A stretch of DNA of 64,000 nt, taken from positions 21,012,729 to 21,076,728 of the forward strand of contig CM034309.1 of NCBI GenBank assembly GCA_019925795.1, read 5' to 3'. This document shows positions 48,568 to 61,194 of the stretch, in pieces; positions within the stretch are counted from its first letter, which is position 1, and every line of letters begins with the position of its first letter. The position numbers and the translations under genes were made by a program. The notes under the pieces are model-generated. The model was not told where the DNA came from. It did not search any database and was given only the letters and a program-made list of their open reading frames with translations. The stretch is from Dendrobium chrysotoxum. Its lineage: Eukaryota; Streptophyta; Magnoliopsida; Asparagales; Orchidaceae.

Positions 48568-49920
48568 CATGCTTCCACGAGAGGGTTATATAGGGTGTAA
48601 AAGGCTGTTGACATTCGGAGGATGGGGATGCATGAGAGGAAGCAAAAGGGGGTTCCAAATTCCAATCCATCTAATCCAAGCAGAGGAGGAGAATATCTTT
48701 GGCGCTAGGGAAGGATACATTCCACAGGGGTTAAAAAGACAGATGCAGATGCGAAAGAATTTGGCAGGTAGCTTCCCAGTCTGAAGCTTTTAACCAAAAA
48801 ACTAAAATCTAAAAAATATAAAAGAAGAATAATAAGGAGAAAGCATGTAATTAATAATTATGGAGCTATCTCACAATTTTATCCGTCATGTTTATTTTCT
48901 TGGGCTCGTAATTGTACTGTCTTGATTGAATAAAAAGGTCTATCAGTTTAGTTATCATCTGATTGCAGGTTCTCATAGAATCAGTGGGGACATTGTCTGA
49001 ACTTTTGCTTGGAAAAGTAGGGGAATAGTAAAGAAGATGGGGCTTCAAATCAAATAGGAAGTACGACTAAAGATAGAATGATTAATATGGTTTATTGAAT
49101 TAATGCATATTATGGTTTTTCCGATCCAAAGGGGGTACGGATTCAAGTGAGGAATCACGCAGTTGAGTGCATGTAGAATTCGAAACCTCAATGTAGATTG
49201 CAGATCCCAATCTGGGCAACAAAAACTCTATCTGACAACATTTCAAGTTCAGATTAGAATGCAATATGAAAGGGCTAACGAGGAACTAAATTCAAGATGT
49301 TTTGGGCAAGGGTCCTCGTACAAGATTTAATACATTGGTAGTTAGAAATTGGTACTAACAAAACGAGACCTATATGGACGGATTGTTAGCATGTGTTTTC
49401 GATGGCTAACAGATGTAGCACATGAAAGTGGTCCCATCATTAGGGCAAAGGCAAAAGCATATGTGAGGTCAAATCACGATGGATCCATGAGAGCCTATAT
49501 TTTTATATTTTATGAGTTTAGTCTTATGTGTTTATGTAATTTCCAAGTATTTTGTATTGTAAGGGTTATGTGCACTTCATGTTTTGTTTTTATTTTTTTA
49601 GTGCTTAATAGGTTTAAGTCCAAGTCATGAAATAGGATGTAAGAGTTGGCCATAATAGTATGTAGGAGAGAAGGAGGTGGTTATAGGTGATTGCTAGTGG
49701 GCCCAAGCAAGGGGCTTAAACCTCTCTTCTTCTTTCCCTCCTTTGTTTTGATTTTAAATTGAAGAGATCTATGATGCACAGACACAAACAGGGTGACACA
49801 GATACGACACGATACGATCACGGGACACGTCAATTATTGAAAATATAGGACACGGACCGGGACAATATATTATAATTTTTATATTTTAAAAATAGTGTAT
49901 ATAAATTGAACAAGTATAAT

Positions 49921-50725
49921 ACAACAACAACAAGCCTTTATCCCACTATGTGGGGTCGGCTACATGAATCCTTTTTCCCCATTGTGTTATGTTAAGAGTC
50001 AAATTCTCATCTAAATCTAAAAAAGAAAGATCATTTCTAATATTTTCTTACCAAATTTTTTTAGATCTACCTCTATCTTTCCTAACATAAGTCAAATCTA
50101 ATACATCTACTTTCCTAACTGGGTCAATGGAAGGCCACCGTTCTATGTGACCAAACCATCATAGGCGACTCTCTCTAATCTTATCTTCCACTGGAGCTAC
50201 TCCAACCTTTTCACGTAGATTCTCATTTCGTATCATGTCTTTAAGAGTAAAGCCACTCATCCACCTGAGCATCCTCATCTCTGTAACACTTAATATTATG
50301 CTTCTCTTTTAATGGCCAACATTCTGCACCATAAAGCATTACAGGTCTCACTACCATCTTATAGAATTTTCCCTTAAGTTTGAGAGGGCCTTTTCTATCA
50401 CACAGCAAGCCCAATGCATTCCTCCACTTCAACCATCCAACTTGAATTCTACTAATAATTTCCCCATCAACATCACCATCACTCTGAACAATAGACCCAA
50501 TATATCTAAAAAGAGTGCTCTTATTAATGACTTGATCGCTCAAAGTCACAACCCCCCCACTAGATCTATTATTACTAAGATTACACTCCATATATTCAAT
50601 TTCGTATCTACTCAAATGAAAGCCTCTAGACTCTAAGGTTGACCTCCATAATTCAAGTTTACCTTCAACCCCCTCTCTAGTCTTATCAACAAGAAGAAAG
50701 TCATCAACGAAAAGCATACACCAGG
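49921..50725 (-). mobile_element. RTE LINE 3' half (copy 2)
   Basis: Same FVDD variant, same frameshift after GAECWPLKEKHN and same CAA tail as copy 1. Confidence 0.9.
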
Positions 50726-53700
50726 TGTGGGCTCCAAAAATTCGGCCCCGGCCTCCGCCCGTTTTGTTTTCTTCGGGGGAGTTTTAACGGATTTAAGTTC
50801 CTAAGTTCCGGGGTAAATTTTGGAAGGCAGATGAGGTTGTAGATAAGACACTACCGAGAGATTTTGCCCTCATTTCACGAGGACTTTATGATCTGAGTTC
50901 TGGTTTCCTATAGGCGCAAGCCCCTATAGTTAATTACCCCTCCCGATCACGAGAGAGAACTTTCGATTAAGGCTAGTCATCAATCAGATATGTAAAGATA
51001 CGTGAGTCTGGCATATAGTAACAGCATGGGCCTTTGAAATTGGAAAAAAGTTAATATTTAGAATTGGAAATTTCACCATCTTGCAATTAAAGCGGATGGT
51101 AGGGGAATGGATGATATAGACCCGATCAAGATCCCATGGTTCCGTCATCCCGGGCCATCGTGGTCCCTAGTTTACTTAGTCAGAGGAGGTAGTCGACCCA
51201 ACCTGACAAAAGGATCCTTGTCGGCAACCATGGGTTGCTTCGTCCAAGGGTACCTTATAGACCTGGGGTGAGTATTTGTTTGAGGGGACAAATTTGAATC
51301 CACCTTAGCTAACAGAGGGCTTGGTGCCTTATCGATCATATCTTATTGATTCATATCTCAAGGATTTGATGCCAATAAGGAACGTATTGGCTCTGGCCAT
51401 AACCGGTATCACGTGGTGCCATTTGGCGGCAAAATCACTCGGTTCAAAGGGCCCTGGGTCATAACCGTTTATCCTGCAGTGCCATTTGGCGGCGAAACTG
51501 CCGGTTAGAGGACACATACCACATCCTTACTGGCAAGAGATTGTTTGAGAATGGATCCCAGTGATATTCTCGACTAGGCATTGGCTCTATGTGAGCTGAA
51601 GTAAATTTTAATTTGTCTACCTCGACAAACTGTTGCGGAGGATGGATTGATTTTGCTTTAAGTGATTGATGATTGGATTTTAATTTTAAATATTTTGGAA
51701 TTTTGGAGTTTGGAGTTTGTGGGAGTTTGGGATGACATTTTTGAAATATTTAAAATTAACCCCTCCGGTTGAGATTAACATTCAACACGGCCATCATCGG
51801 AGTGTTTGCTGGGAATTCCATTCATGGCCTGAACCTTGTTGACTCTATCGAGCTGCTGATAAAGGATCATGTTTCATAGGTTTTATGCCTTTGTAAGTGA
51901 ATTATCTTGATTATAGGCTTAAAAGCCTAATATGAACGTATAAAACAAATATCTCAGTCGACCCCGCGGCTGTATATTCGTTTAATAGTTCAAGCCATGT
52001 CGACTCCTATCTACCTGAATAGAAGGATCGGGCTCGAACTTGAATTCACTTATTGACCCGCGCAACATCCCTAGACGTCACGTGTGTACAAATAACACGC
52101 TCATCGGGGCCCATGCGGGTGTTTGGTGGCATTTTATAATCATTTCATGAGCCTTGTCGACTCCTACTTACTTGTTTAGGAGGATCGGGTTCAAATTTAT
52201 TGACCCGCATAGCATTCCTAGACGAAAGGTGTGTACCAATAATACGCTCGTCGAGGCCCATGCAGGTTTACAGTTACACGTGCATTGCGGTGTACCTATG
52301 TGTATACAAATTACAGTGCATGTGCGGGGTATTTTCAAGAATTTATGACGCTGCTCAGTTGTGTAGGAAACCCTCATTTGAATGCAACATTCTATTTGAA
52401 ATCCTGTACACGCCTTCTATCTGCTTGTATACAGGTTACAGCTCCGGTGGCGTGGCGCTAAGATTCTATTTGGGGATTTGTACGCCTTCTATCTGCTCGT
52501 ATGGGTGTTGCAGATCCGGTGGCGTGTTGTAGCAGCTTCTGGATTGAATTGTTTGCTGCTTTATACAGGTAGACTATCGTGCATTACTTATTGCTTTCTG
52601 CAGATGGGTCATAGTGCACTAACGAATCTCCTACTTGGCAGAAGCTCGTAGGAACTTGCATTCGCTGCATTCTTCATGCATCTTGCTGTGGTTTTGGTCC
52701 CCACGATACATCTACTACTATTGCGGGTAGATCTATTCATTCACAGGCTGAAATCAGCTTCAGGATACTGCATTTACTGAAATCTTTCTATATCTATCCG
52801 TGGGTGTTGTATATGTATCTATATTTGTAAAGAGATCGTATGTGCTGCAGATCTTCTTCAACTGGACATTCAGAACTTGGTTGAATTGAGACTCATTCAC
52901 TTTATCCCTGAAAATACTGATTTGATCTGGCTTTCTCTCTCCAGATCTCGCATAGAAGCCAATAAGCAACTCCCTAATTATGTCATCTTCATTATTTTTG
53001 TTGTTGGCTTAAATAAGGAATCAACCGCTTCGACCTTGGATGTCTTCTTTCTTACTGATGTCTTACACTTCGAAATCCATGGCCATCCTTAGAATTCCTT
53101 GGTATTGGATGCAGGCATGTCATTGCATTTTTCACTCGACTTTTGCTTGTGAATAGGTCATATTTCCTGTATGTCATTTACCTTTGGTTGCAAACGGGTT
53201 TTAATCATGCTTACAATATTCTGATATATCAGCTCATGTATATGAAACTTGCATATCTCAGCTCTCCTTCATTCATCACATTCATGTTGGTTATTGCTTG
53301 TGAAACAACAACTCATGCATGCCAAAGCCCTGGCATGAGTTCTCCATCCCTTCATTGATCTTTGTTTGCATAATCCAACCTATTGACTATGCTTTGCGAA
53401 TTCCATTAAGAGTCTTTTATTTGGTTGTTGACATTCATTTGCATGTATATTGGTCTCTTCCGGTTGCAGGGAATCGATGCTTTTGTTTTACTGACTGATA
53501 TTAAGTTGCTGCTAACTATGGGACGATTTAGCATCCATCACATATTATTTGTCATCACCTTTGATCGGACTTTTGTGTATGAGTGAGAGCTTTCCTACAT
53601 CTGTTTGTAAATGCCCTTGTTTGTATGTGATGGGTCTCCTTTGATAATTCATAGGAGATTGATACATTTGCTAGACACAAGATTATTGTTGACTGTAGGA

Positions 53701-55273
53701 GTGTCGTAGTATTCATTGCCTGTTAATTTCTCTTTGCAAGCAAGTTGTGTTATTCATTGAGAACATCATATTATGTCATGAGATTTGATTGTGTTGTTGC
53801 TTAAATGGAATCTCATTGTTGCTCCTTCCTCTTAGTTGTGTTTAAATTCGAGTTAAGTTCATGTTCAAGTTTGCAAGTTCTGTCCACTTGATTTTCAAAT
53901 CAAGTTCAAGTTCAAACTCATTTCATTTAGATTTAAGTATTTTATTAATCATTTGAGTTCTTTGTGTCATTTGAGTTCAATCACGTGTCCAAGTGCATCT
54001 AGTTTTAAGTCCCTTGTGATCAATCGAGTTCAACCTTTCTTGGCCAAGTTTGATTTAAAGCTTTGTTCATTCATTTCACTTTGAGTTTGGTTCATTCAAG
54101 CTCAAGTTCTAATTCATGTCTTCTCTTTTGAGTTCAAACGCGTGCATAGGTGGTTTTCCGGTCCGCTGCCAACGACGAAAATAAGTTCTCGGAGTCTTAG
54201 GGTTGAGGGGTTATACCTTTGCAAGCGGCGAGGTGGAGGCTCGTGGATCGAGGCAAGAGAGGGGAGCTTTCTTCTTCTTTAATTGATATTAATTAATTAT
54301 AATTAATAATAATTATATTTAATTAATTATATTTACTTATAATTAATTATAATTAATTAAAACTATTAATTATAAATATTATAATTAATTAATATAATTA
54401 ACCATAATTAACTTTAATTAATTATAACTAATTAATATTAATTAACTTTAAATAATTATAATGAATTAATAATAGTTAATTGTAATTAAAAAAGTATTAA
54501 TTATAATTAATTAAAATTAATAGTAATTAATCATAATAACTATAATTAATTTAAATAATTATAATTAAAATTAATTAAAATTAACTTTAATTAACTTTAA
54601 CTAAAATAATAATCCCTCTCTCTCTAGTTTATGGGATTTGGCCAAAGTAGCGCGCGGATGGGAGCAAGTTACCTTCACAGTGAGCCACTCTTGTCACTGG
54701 TTCCGATCAAACAGGAGGGAATGTCGTCGAGTGAGCGAAGTCGGGCAGCAGGGACGGGCCGAAGAAGCGCGCAGTAGGGAGAAAGTTACCTTCACTGAAA
54801 GCGAACTCCCGTCGTGCTTACGATCAAAATGTTGCAACTTCCGTTCGGACAGGAAGGGCGTCTTCGAAGGGGCGAAGTCGAATGGCTGGAGAGGAGGCCG
54901 AAGGAGGATTGGAGCTAGGGTAGGAAGCACGAGGTCAAAGCTTTGACGGCCTCAAGCTTGCGAATGGAAGAGGAACTCGGTAGAGAGAGAGGGAGAGGCG
55001 TCGGGGTTGGAGAGGTTTGCGGCAATTCTCGTCGAAGAGAGCCTTCGTCCGCGTTTTAAAGGCGAAGGCAGAGGCGGGAATGGATCTCCTCGAACAGGGT
55101 TTGAGCAGGAATCGCGGAGAAGCGATGGGTTTGGCGCCGCATGTACAGTATTTCAGCGGGATTTCTTGTGGCCTCTCTGCGGGATTTGCGTATGGGTAGC
55201 GGCAGAGATTTGGGATCCAACGGAGCAGATATAGATGCATTTCACTTTTTTTTTTATTGCTGTAGGGTCAACA
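50726..55273. mobile_element. 4.55-kb LTR-type insertion in the LINE (copy 2)
   Basis: CCAGG at 50721-50725 and 55274-55278, with the same TGTGGGCTCC...GGGTCAACA ends. A 16-bp stretch (gagggcttggtgcctt, about 51315-51330) is absent from copy 1. The AATTA tract is at 54281-54606. Confidence 0.85.
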
Positions 55274-55958
55274 CCAGGGTACAACCTCTTGATCCATGAT
55301 TAAAACAAAAAGATGTGGGCATAAGGTTGATCCTTAATGTAATCCAACTGAAATAGGAAAGTATTTCGTCAAAACACATTGTGTCTGAGCACAAGTAACA
55401 TCACCTGCATACATATCCTTAATGACTTGAATATAAGCATTATTAACCCCTTTCTTTTCTGGAACTCTCCATAGCACTTCTCTTAGAACTTTACCATATG
55501 CTTTCTCTAAATCAGTAAATATTATATGTAGATCCTCCTTATTCTCTCTATACTTCTCCATCAAACTTCTCAATAAATGTATAGCTTCCATAGTAGACCT
55601 ACCCGGCATGAATCCAAATTGATTTTGAGAAACGTTAGTATCACGCCGCAATCTATGCTCCATAACTCTCTTCCATAATGTTAAAGTATGACATATTAAC
55701 TTAATTCCTCTATAATTCACACAATCTTATGCATCACCTTTATTCTTAAAAATAGGAATCAACACACTCATTCTCCACTCATCTAGCATCTTTTTAGTCT
55801 TCAGAATAATATTAAAAAATTTAGCAAGCCAAAAAATACTTTCATCTCCTAAGCATTTTCAAACTTCTATTGGAATATCATCAGATACAACAGCTTTTCC
55901 ACACTTCATTTTTTTTTAAAGCCTCTTTAACTTCGATTTTACTAATAAGCTGATAAAA
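55274..55958 (-). mobile_element. RTE LINE 5' RT half (copy 2)
   Basis: Counterpart of 22158-22840 with single-base indels (for example near 55722 and 55864) that alter the already broken frame. Confidence 0.88.
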
Positions 55959-56041
55959 ACAAAAATCTTTATTAAAATAATTTAAAAATAATAAGTCATT
56001 TAACTAAAATTTTTGCTTAAAATTATTAATATTAGAATTTT

Positions 56042-56370
56042 GAGAACCAGGCGTCGATGTCATGTATTAGGCATCGAGAGAGAAGATGACAATGCTGTTG
56101 AGAGTCGGACATCGATGTTATGCAGCACTATCGAGCATCGATGCTAAGAGGGAGTCTTTCGTCAATGCTGAGAGGGCGTTGTTCATCGATGTTAAGATGA
56201 CGTCAGCCAAAGATGAGCTATCAAGTTATGGGTGTAGAAATTACTAGCATCGAATATCAATGTCAAGACAGTGTCAGACTTTAATGTTGAGATGATTTAG
56301 AAATATTGATGTTGTAACGACGTCAGACATCGATATTGAGATGACATTGGGCATTGTTATGTAATCAAAG
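56042..56370. repeat. GACATCGATGTT-type tandem repeat (copy 2)
   Basis: Counterpart of 22925-23255, with small indels. Confidence 0.8.
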
Positions 56371-57247
56371 TTGCGACCTGCTAAAAAGAAATGAAAATTA
56401 GAATATTTGATGAATGGATATTGAGTGCGGATGATTGGTTTGATGTTGTGGATAGGAAATAAAAATTTAATTTTAAATTTTAAATAAAAAAATTAAATAC
56501 AAGAAATTATATTAAAAAGTTTCATAAGATATTTAAGACGCGTGTCAGACATGTGTGTTCAATTTGTATTTAATATTTTTTTAATCGGACACATTTTTGA
56601 CATGTCTAATATATGTCAGAGGCATGTTGAATGCGTGTCATGTCGAATACTTGCCGGACACTACACGACTCTTTGAGGAGAAGTGTCAGTGCATCATAGG
56701 AAGAGATGTGTCTCTTCAATTTATTTTTGGTTGTATTAAATGCTCTAAAATTGAAATGAAGAAAGTTTGGGTTTGTTTACACATTTTTGGAGTAAATTTC
56801 AAAAGGCTAGAAGGCTTGGTGGCCTACCAATTCAAGGAAATTGGGTGATCTCCTTGAAACTCTACTTTGGTGTCTAGATTTTTTATTTTATGAACTTTCT
56901 TTTATTGCAAGTTTCTGTAATTTTGTTCTTGTGTGTGTAATACATCTTATAAAAAATATAAATTCTAATTATCTCCCTATAATTACAGGTCAAATCCTTC
57001 CTACTAGAACCAGCCAAAGACTCTATTTTGCTAGACCAATCTTGTTCCTTTAGTTATTTGACCAAACAAAACTCCATAAAATCCCACCAAATTCTCCAAA
57101 TCATTAGTTCACATCCCAAAATTCAATAAACCTAAATTTATTTAGGTTTCTTCTATTCAAATTCTTGGATAACAAATCAACCCTAATTCTATATTCTGGT
57201 TGCTATTTCTATCATGTAAATGTTTTTAGTCACATATAAAATCTCAA

Positions 57248-57446
57248 CAACAACAACAACAACAATAACAAGCCTTTGTCCCACTACGTGGGGTCGGCAA
57301 CATGAATCCTTTTTCTCCATTGTGTCCGGTTCAAAGTCAAATTCTCGTTTAAATCTAATAGAGAAAGATCATTTCTAATATTTTCTAACCAAGTCTTTTT
57401 AGGTCTACCTCTACCTTTCTTAACATAAGTCAAATCTAATACCTCT
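57248..57446 (-). mobile_element. 199-bp RTE LINE tail, perfect 16-bp target duplication
   Basis: ACATATAAAATCTCAA flanks both sides (57232-57247 and 57447-57462). On the minus strand it encodes only the last ~60 residues (VLDLTYVKKGRG, KKTWLENIRNDLS, ending RIHVADPT), followed by the untranslated end and TTG repeats. It is severely 5'-truncated and recent-looking. It lies beyond the duplicated block. Confidence 0.95.
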
Positions 57447-57462
57447 ACATATAAAATCTCAA

Positions 57463-58157
57463 AAAAAAAAAAAAAAACCAAAAACATTTTAAACTTCTAG
57501 ATCACTTTTAAAAAGCTTCCTTGATCATTTCCAATTAAAATTATTGAATTTCACCCATTAGACAGGAAACCACAACAAAATTCCTAACAGTGGTCTGTTT
57601 TGAACAGAATTGACCATCACCCCTTCTAGAGTACATTTGAACCACATAAACCTCTCCAGTCATTACTAAATTTTTTAGAGATAAACTAGAAAACATTTCC
57701 TTCAAATCAAGCCCAAATTTTCTAGATTTGGATAGTTGTAGAGGGAGAGTAAATTAGTAATAAGTTGGATTTGAATTTTCTAGACAAATTACAACACTTG
57801 TAACATACCTCACAAATTTTCGAAGTAATCCACTATAAAATTGGTTTTAACTCTTCTAATAATATAGAAGAGTCCCCCTCAACCACCAATTGATGACATC
57901 AGTGATCCAAGATTACCATAAGGCCCAATTTAACAAGCTAAGCCAATATTTTGCATCAATTCTTTTAATAAAATGGTCCAAACCATCTCTTCCAGTGCAA
58001 AAGAGATTGATTGAGAAAATAAAAAATGAATATTAATGGCTTTGCTGGTTTGTTTAAAACTTCATCAATTGAGTTCGAAAAACCATAGAAGTTTATATTA
58101 GTCACCCTAAAAGACATAATTCAAATTATTAAAAAAAAAATTAAAAAGTTAACCTAC
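57463..58157. other. Unrecognised; possible intron or 3' region of the minus-strand exons
   Basis: On the minus strand a T-rich tract ending TTTTAG at about 58109 would suit a splice acceptor, but the frame carried over from the exon upstream meets a stop at once. Nothing else is identifiable. Confidence 0.35.
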
Positions 58158-58311
58158 CTTCCATATAACTCTCTTTTAGATTTTCCAAAGCCCTTCTTAC
58201 GTCATCCTCACCTTGGTTGGAATACTTCAAGCAAATCAGCCTTTGGGCAACCCTGTACGCCATTTGCAACGAGTGATACTGCTCACAGTTGTTCGTCATC
58301 CTCTTTGAATC
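58158..58311 (-). pseudogene. Exon-like block of an unrecognised gene, minus strand
   Basis: A 154-bp block is bounded by a consensus acceptor (TTGTTGGTAG on its 5' side) and donor (GAAG|GTAGGTT). It is open for 51 codons. The residues look like a soluble helical protein (for example DSKRMTNNCEQYHSLQMAYR, then GEDDVRRALENLKESYMEG) with normal amino-acid use, unlike the AT-driven frames around it. It joins in frame, phase 0, to the block at 58379-58426 across a 67-bp GT...AG intron. I do not recognise the family. Downstream, the next plausible acceptor gives an immediate stop, so this is probably a gene fragment or pseudogene, though a true short gene end is possible. Confidence 0.45.
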
Positions 58312-58378
58312 CTACCAACAAGATTACGATGCAGTGTCAACCACGCAATCTTTAACAAAAGACATGGCTACATAATAC

Positions 58379-58426
58379 CTTGTTAAGGTTTCTATACCAG
58401 ACTGGAAGTCCATTTCCAGCAAATTG
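58379..58426 (-). pseudogene. Upstream exon-like block of the same unrecognised gene
   Basis: The minus strand reads QFAGNGLPVWYRNLNK, followed by donor AAG|GTATTATG. The phase matches the next exon exactly. No acceptor AG is found just upstream and a TAA lies a few codons before; a CTG at the expected CAG position could be a mutated acceptor. Further upstream (about 58510-58590) another open stretch precedes a good donor (TCG|GTGAGAG), but I could not join it. Confidence 0.38.
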
Positions 58427-58714
58427 TATTTAATATAAATTTGCAGTAATTGATACTTAACAAATCGTTGATTTTGTAATGTCGTGCTGATATGTTTAGA
58501 ATGTAACAAAATTCAGTGCCACTCTCACCGAGATGGACAAGCTGCATTGCAAGTGCGTTGCCCGTAATAATGAAGCTATGATGAAGGCGCACTTACAATA
58601 TAGAGCTTTTCAATGCACAAATTATGAAAAAAATGTGTATCTTAGGCTTTTGAAAAGCAAATCAACCAAAAAGCTGGTATAAAAACATTTACATGATCAA
58701 AATATATATCATAC

Positions 58715-58758
58715 GAGCTCAAGCTCAGCCGAGCTCGAGCTCGTAAGCTCGTTGAGCC
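58715..58758. repeat. GAGCTC/AGCTCG-rich palindromic cluster
   Basis: Five to six overlapping agctc words on both strands (cgagctcaagctcagccgag...). Such words are common in foldback transposons, but no termini were found around it. Confidence 0.6.
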
Positions 58759-58759
58759 A

Positions 58760-59762
58760 CTCAATTAACTTTAAAATATATTTAAAAATTATTTTAAAAC
58801 TAACATTATATAATACATCTTAACCCTTCTAAATTATTTCTATGTACTCCCATTATTCTTCCTTGTGTGCCATAGGGATCTATGCATCGCATCGCACCAA
58901 CAACACTTGGGAAAGTGGGTCAAGGACTCCAATGGCTGGGAGAATGACATTCTCACATGCCCTTGGGGATTTCGCTTGCCATAGGAGACTGGACTATTGG
59001 AGCAGTGGTTGGATACTCGGGTATGAGCATAGGTGACTCGGATGACTGAGACTAAGGATGGAATTTTTATTCGCTGGCCGCCATTGCTGTGCAATCGCCA
59101 GTCACACAAGAAAAAAATGCTTCTGAAGCAATAGAAGGGTTTTTTTCTTTTGTTTGCTCTTGAAGGAAGCCAAGATAACTAAAGTGCTTTTTATCTTTTC
59201 AAGTGTTTAGGACTGGAGCGACGGTTCGGTTAGAGAGTAGGACAATAGGAGGAACCATGCTGCACCCAAGCTCTTGCTATGAGATTGTTGACAACTGTTC
59301 CTCAACTTTTTCTTTAAGGTATTTAAGAAAAATTTATTACAATTTTAATTTCTTACAAAATAATTAGGTTGAGAAATATAAGACTTCAATTACTTTGCCT
59401 ATCATCATTATGTTAGACAATTTATTCATCAGAATATTTAGGACAACATTTTTTTTTCATTAAGAATTTTGAATTAATTTATTCTTGATGTGTAATATTT
59501 CCATCTTAAATGTAGCATAGTTAATCTATTCTTTTTTTGGTATGCTTTCTTTAGAATGTCAACAACGATAAATGTATAAGATGGTATTATTGAGCCGGTG
59601 AATGGTGTTTAGAATGAAAATAAGAATTCAATGATAGCAATGATGTTGACGATAATGATGGAGACCATACGAAAATCATACAAATGATGTTAAGTAGATG
59701 AAGAAAATGACATAAAAACACAATAGAGAGGATGGAAAGAAAGAAGACATTCAAAATTTGGG
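58760..59762. other. Unrecognised, no supported gene
   Basis: Overlapping frames at 58840-59109 on both strands have no family. The sequence may include the 5' end of the hAT element whose transposase follows, but no inverted repeat was identified. Confidence 0.4.
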
Positions 59763-61194
59763 ATGAGTTTAAATAAGTTATTCTTCCTGATGGTCAAAGA
59801 AATGGAGAAAATTAGCAAAAAGAAACTTGCTCTAGAAAATCCTGATGCAACTACTCAATTCAGAAGATACTTGGAATGTTGTGCATCTAGTATTTGCACC
59901 ATGAAGAAGAAAATAATACATTTCCAACCAAAAGATGTCATGCCCCCAATCAAGTCAATATGGAGGCTTGTTAACTACAATTAAATATGGATATGACAAA
60001 GTTAAAGAGATGATTGCTCATTACATATTGGTTGATGAGAAACCGCTCTAAATTGTTGAGTTTGGATTCAACTTAGTTTTGAAGTTGTCACTTTTTTTAT
60101 GAAATAGAAAGAGAAGATGATGATGATGAATGTTTTTTAAAATATCAGCAAAACGAGTTTTGCAAGTGACTAATGGAAGTAAAAAAATCAGACAATATCA
60201 TATATGATATTGACAGTTCATTATGTTAATTCTAATTGGAGATTACAATTATGCGTTCTAAGTTTCTTGCATTTGTCATCACCGCATACTGCATTTAAGA
60301 TAGTTAATAAATTCTATAAAGCTCTTTGTGATTAGGGGATTGAAAATAAAGTTATTACAATATCCATTGACTATAGCTAATAATAACAGGGTGATTAAGA
60401 TGTTGAATGTTAGCTTTAGAGTCAGGAATTGTTTGGAGGCTCTTCATGCACATGTATTCTAAAATTAATGATGATGGGATAAATTATATTGAGCATATTG
60501 TTGACAAGATGAGAGCACAATAAGCTTTGTAAATGCCTTTGAAGCAAGGTTGGTAGGATTTGTTGATGTAATGCAACAGTTGCAATAACCTACAAGAATC
60601 TAGTAATGGATTGTTTAACTCATTGGAACTCTAAATGATCTATATTGATAGTCGCATTATAATTAAGAGAAGCTTTTTTCTCTTATAGTGCAAGAGAAGT
60701 CGCATATCTAAACTATCCAACAGAGGAAGGGTGGGAAAAAATTTAGAAGCTTTGGGATGTGTTGGGGTTCTTCAATGAAGCTACTAATATCATTTCAGAA
60801 ACAAAATAATGAACAACTAATTTATTTCTCTCATAGATTTATACTATAAAGAATGTGTTGGATGAAGCTGCAATTTAGACTTATTCATTCATCATGATGA
60901 AGTTAATAAGAAAATTTTGATAAATATTGGAGTGAATGCAACCTCCTTATGACCTTTAGTGTTATTATGGAATCTAGGATGAAATTTGTTGTGACTGACT
61001 TTGCATATTGTATGATATACTTCAAAGAAGAAAGTATGAGAAATATTTCGCTTGTACGAAACTTGTTATTTGAACTATATAAGAATTACGTTGTAAGCTC
61101 TATTTCAGAAAGTCAAGATGCTAAGGGGACCATTGGAGTTGGTTCAAAAAGCACACGTAGTTCAAGAAAAATTACAAGTGTAGTTATTGACTAA
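59763..61194 (+). pseudogene. hAT-family transposase pseudogene (RICESLEEPER/DAYSLEEPER-like)
   Basis: hAT transposases cut and paste DNA through an RNase-H-like core. Conserved blocks appear in order in shifting frames: MIAHYILVDEKPL (the early helical region, near 60012), RLQLCVLSFLHLSSPHTA and GIENKVITISIDYS (core strand with the Asp of the DDE site, about 60240-60380), LTHWNSK then LNYPTEEGWEKI (about 60610-60740), FFNEATNIISETK (about 60770-60810) and MESRMKFVVTDFAYCMIYF (about 60967-61025). Many stops and frameshifts lie between them. The N-terminal BED zinc finger is not visible, and the C-terminal dimerisation block (LDxYL...WW) is missing. The family is certain from the order of blocks; the element is dead. 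Confidence 0.88.

Larger units (their letters stand above)
49769..56699. mobile_element. hAT-like foldback element, outer shell of the nest (copy 2)
   Basis: GAAGAGAT at 49761-49768 and 56700-56707; the ends are identical to copy 1 (CTATGATGCAC...). The full nest is preserved, so all three insertions predate the separation of the copies. Confidence 0.8.
33066..56927. other. Copy 2 of the duplicated segment
   Basis: This is the same content as 1-23807, but the sequence continues past the end of the match (56928 onward) instead of hitting a gap. Copy-specific differences include a LINE at 35345-35995, a chimeric array unit near 34420, an intact MITE at 47798-47915, insertions of about 37 bp near 36890, 33 bp near 37692 and 16 bp near 51316, and different (TA)n lengths. 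Stretches of copy 2 not listed separately (37605-38840, 44033-46240, 47046-47797, 48575-49760) hold the same gene-free AT-rich sequence as their copy 1 counterparts. Confidence 0.97.

Noticed and set aside
58840..59109. 89-codon minus-strand frame (and overlapping plus-strand frame)
   Set aside because: Both strands are open at once, there are no recognisable motifs and no splice context.
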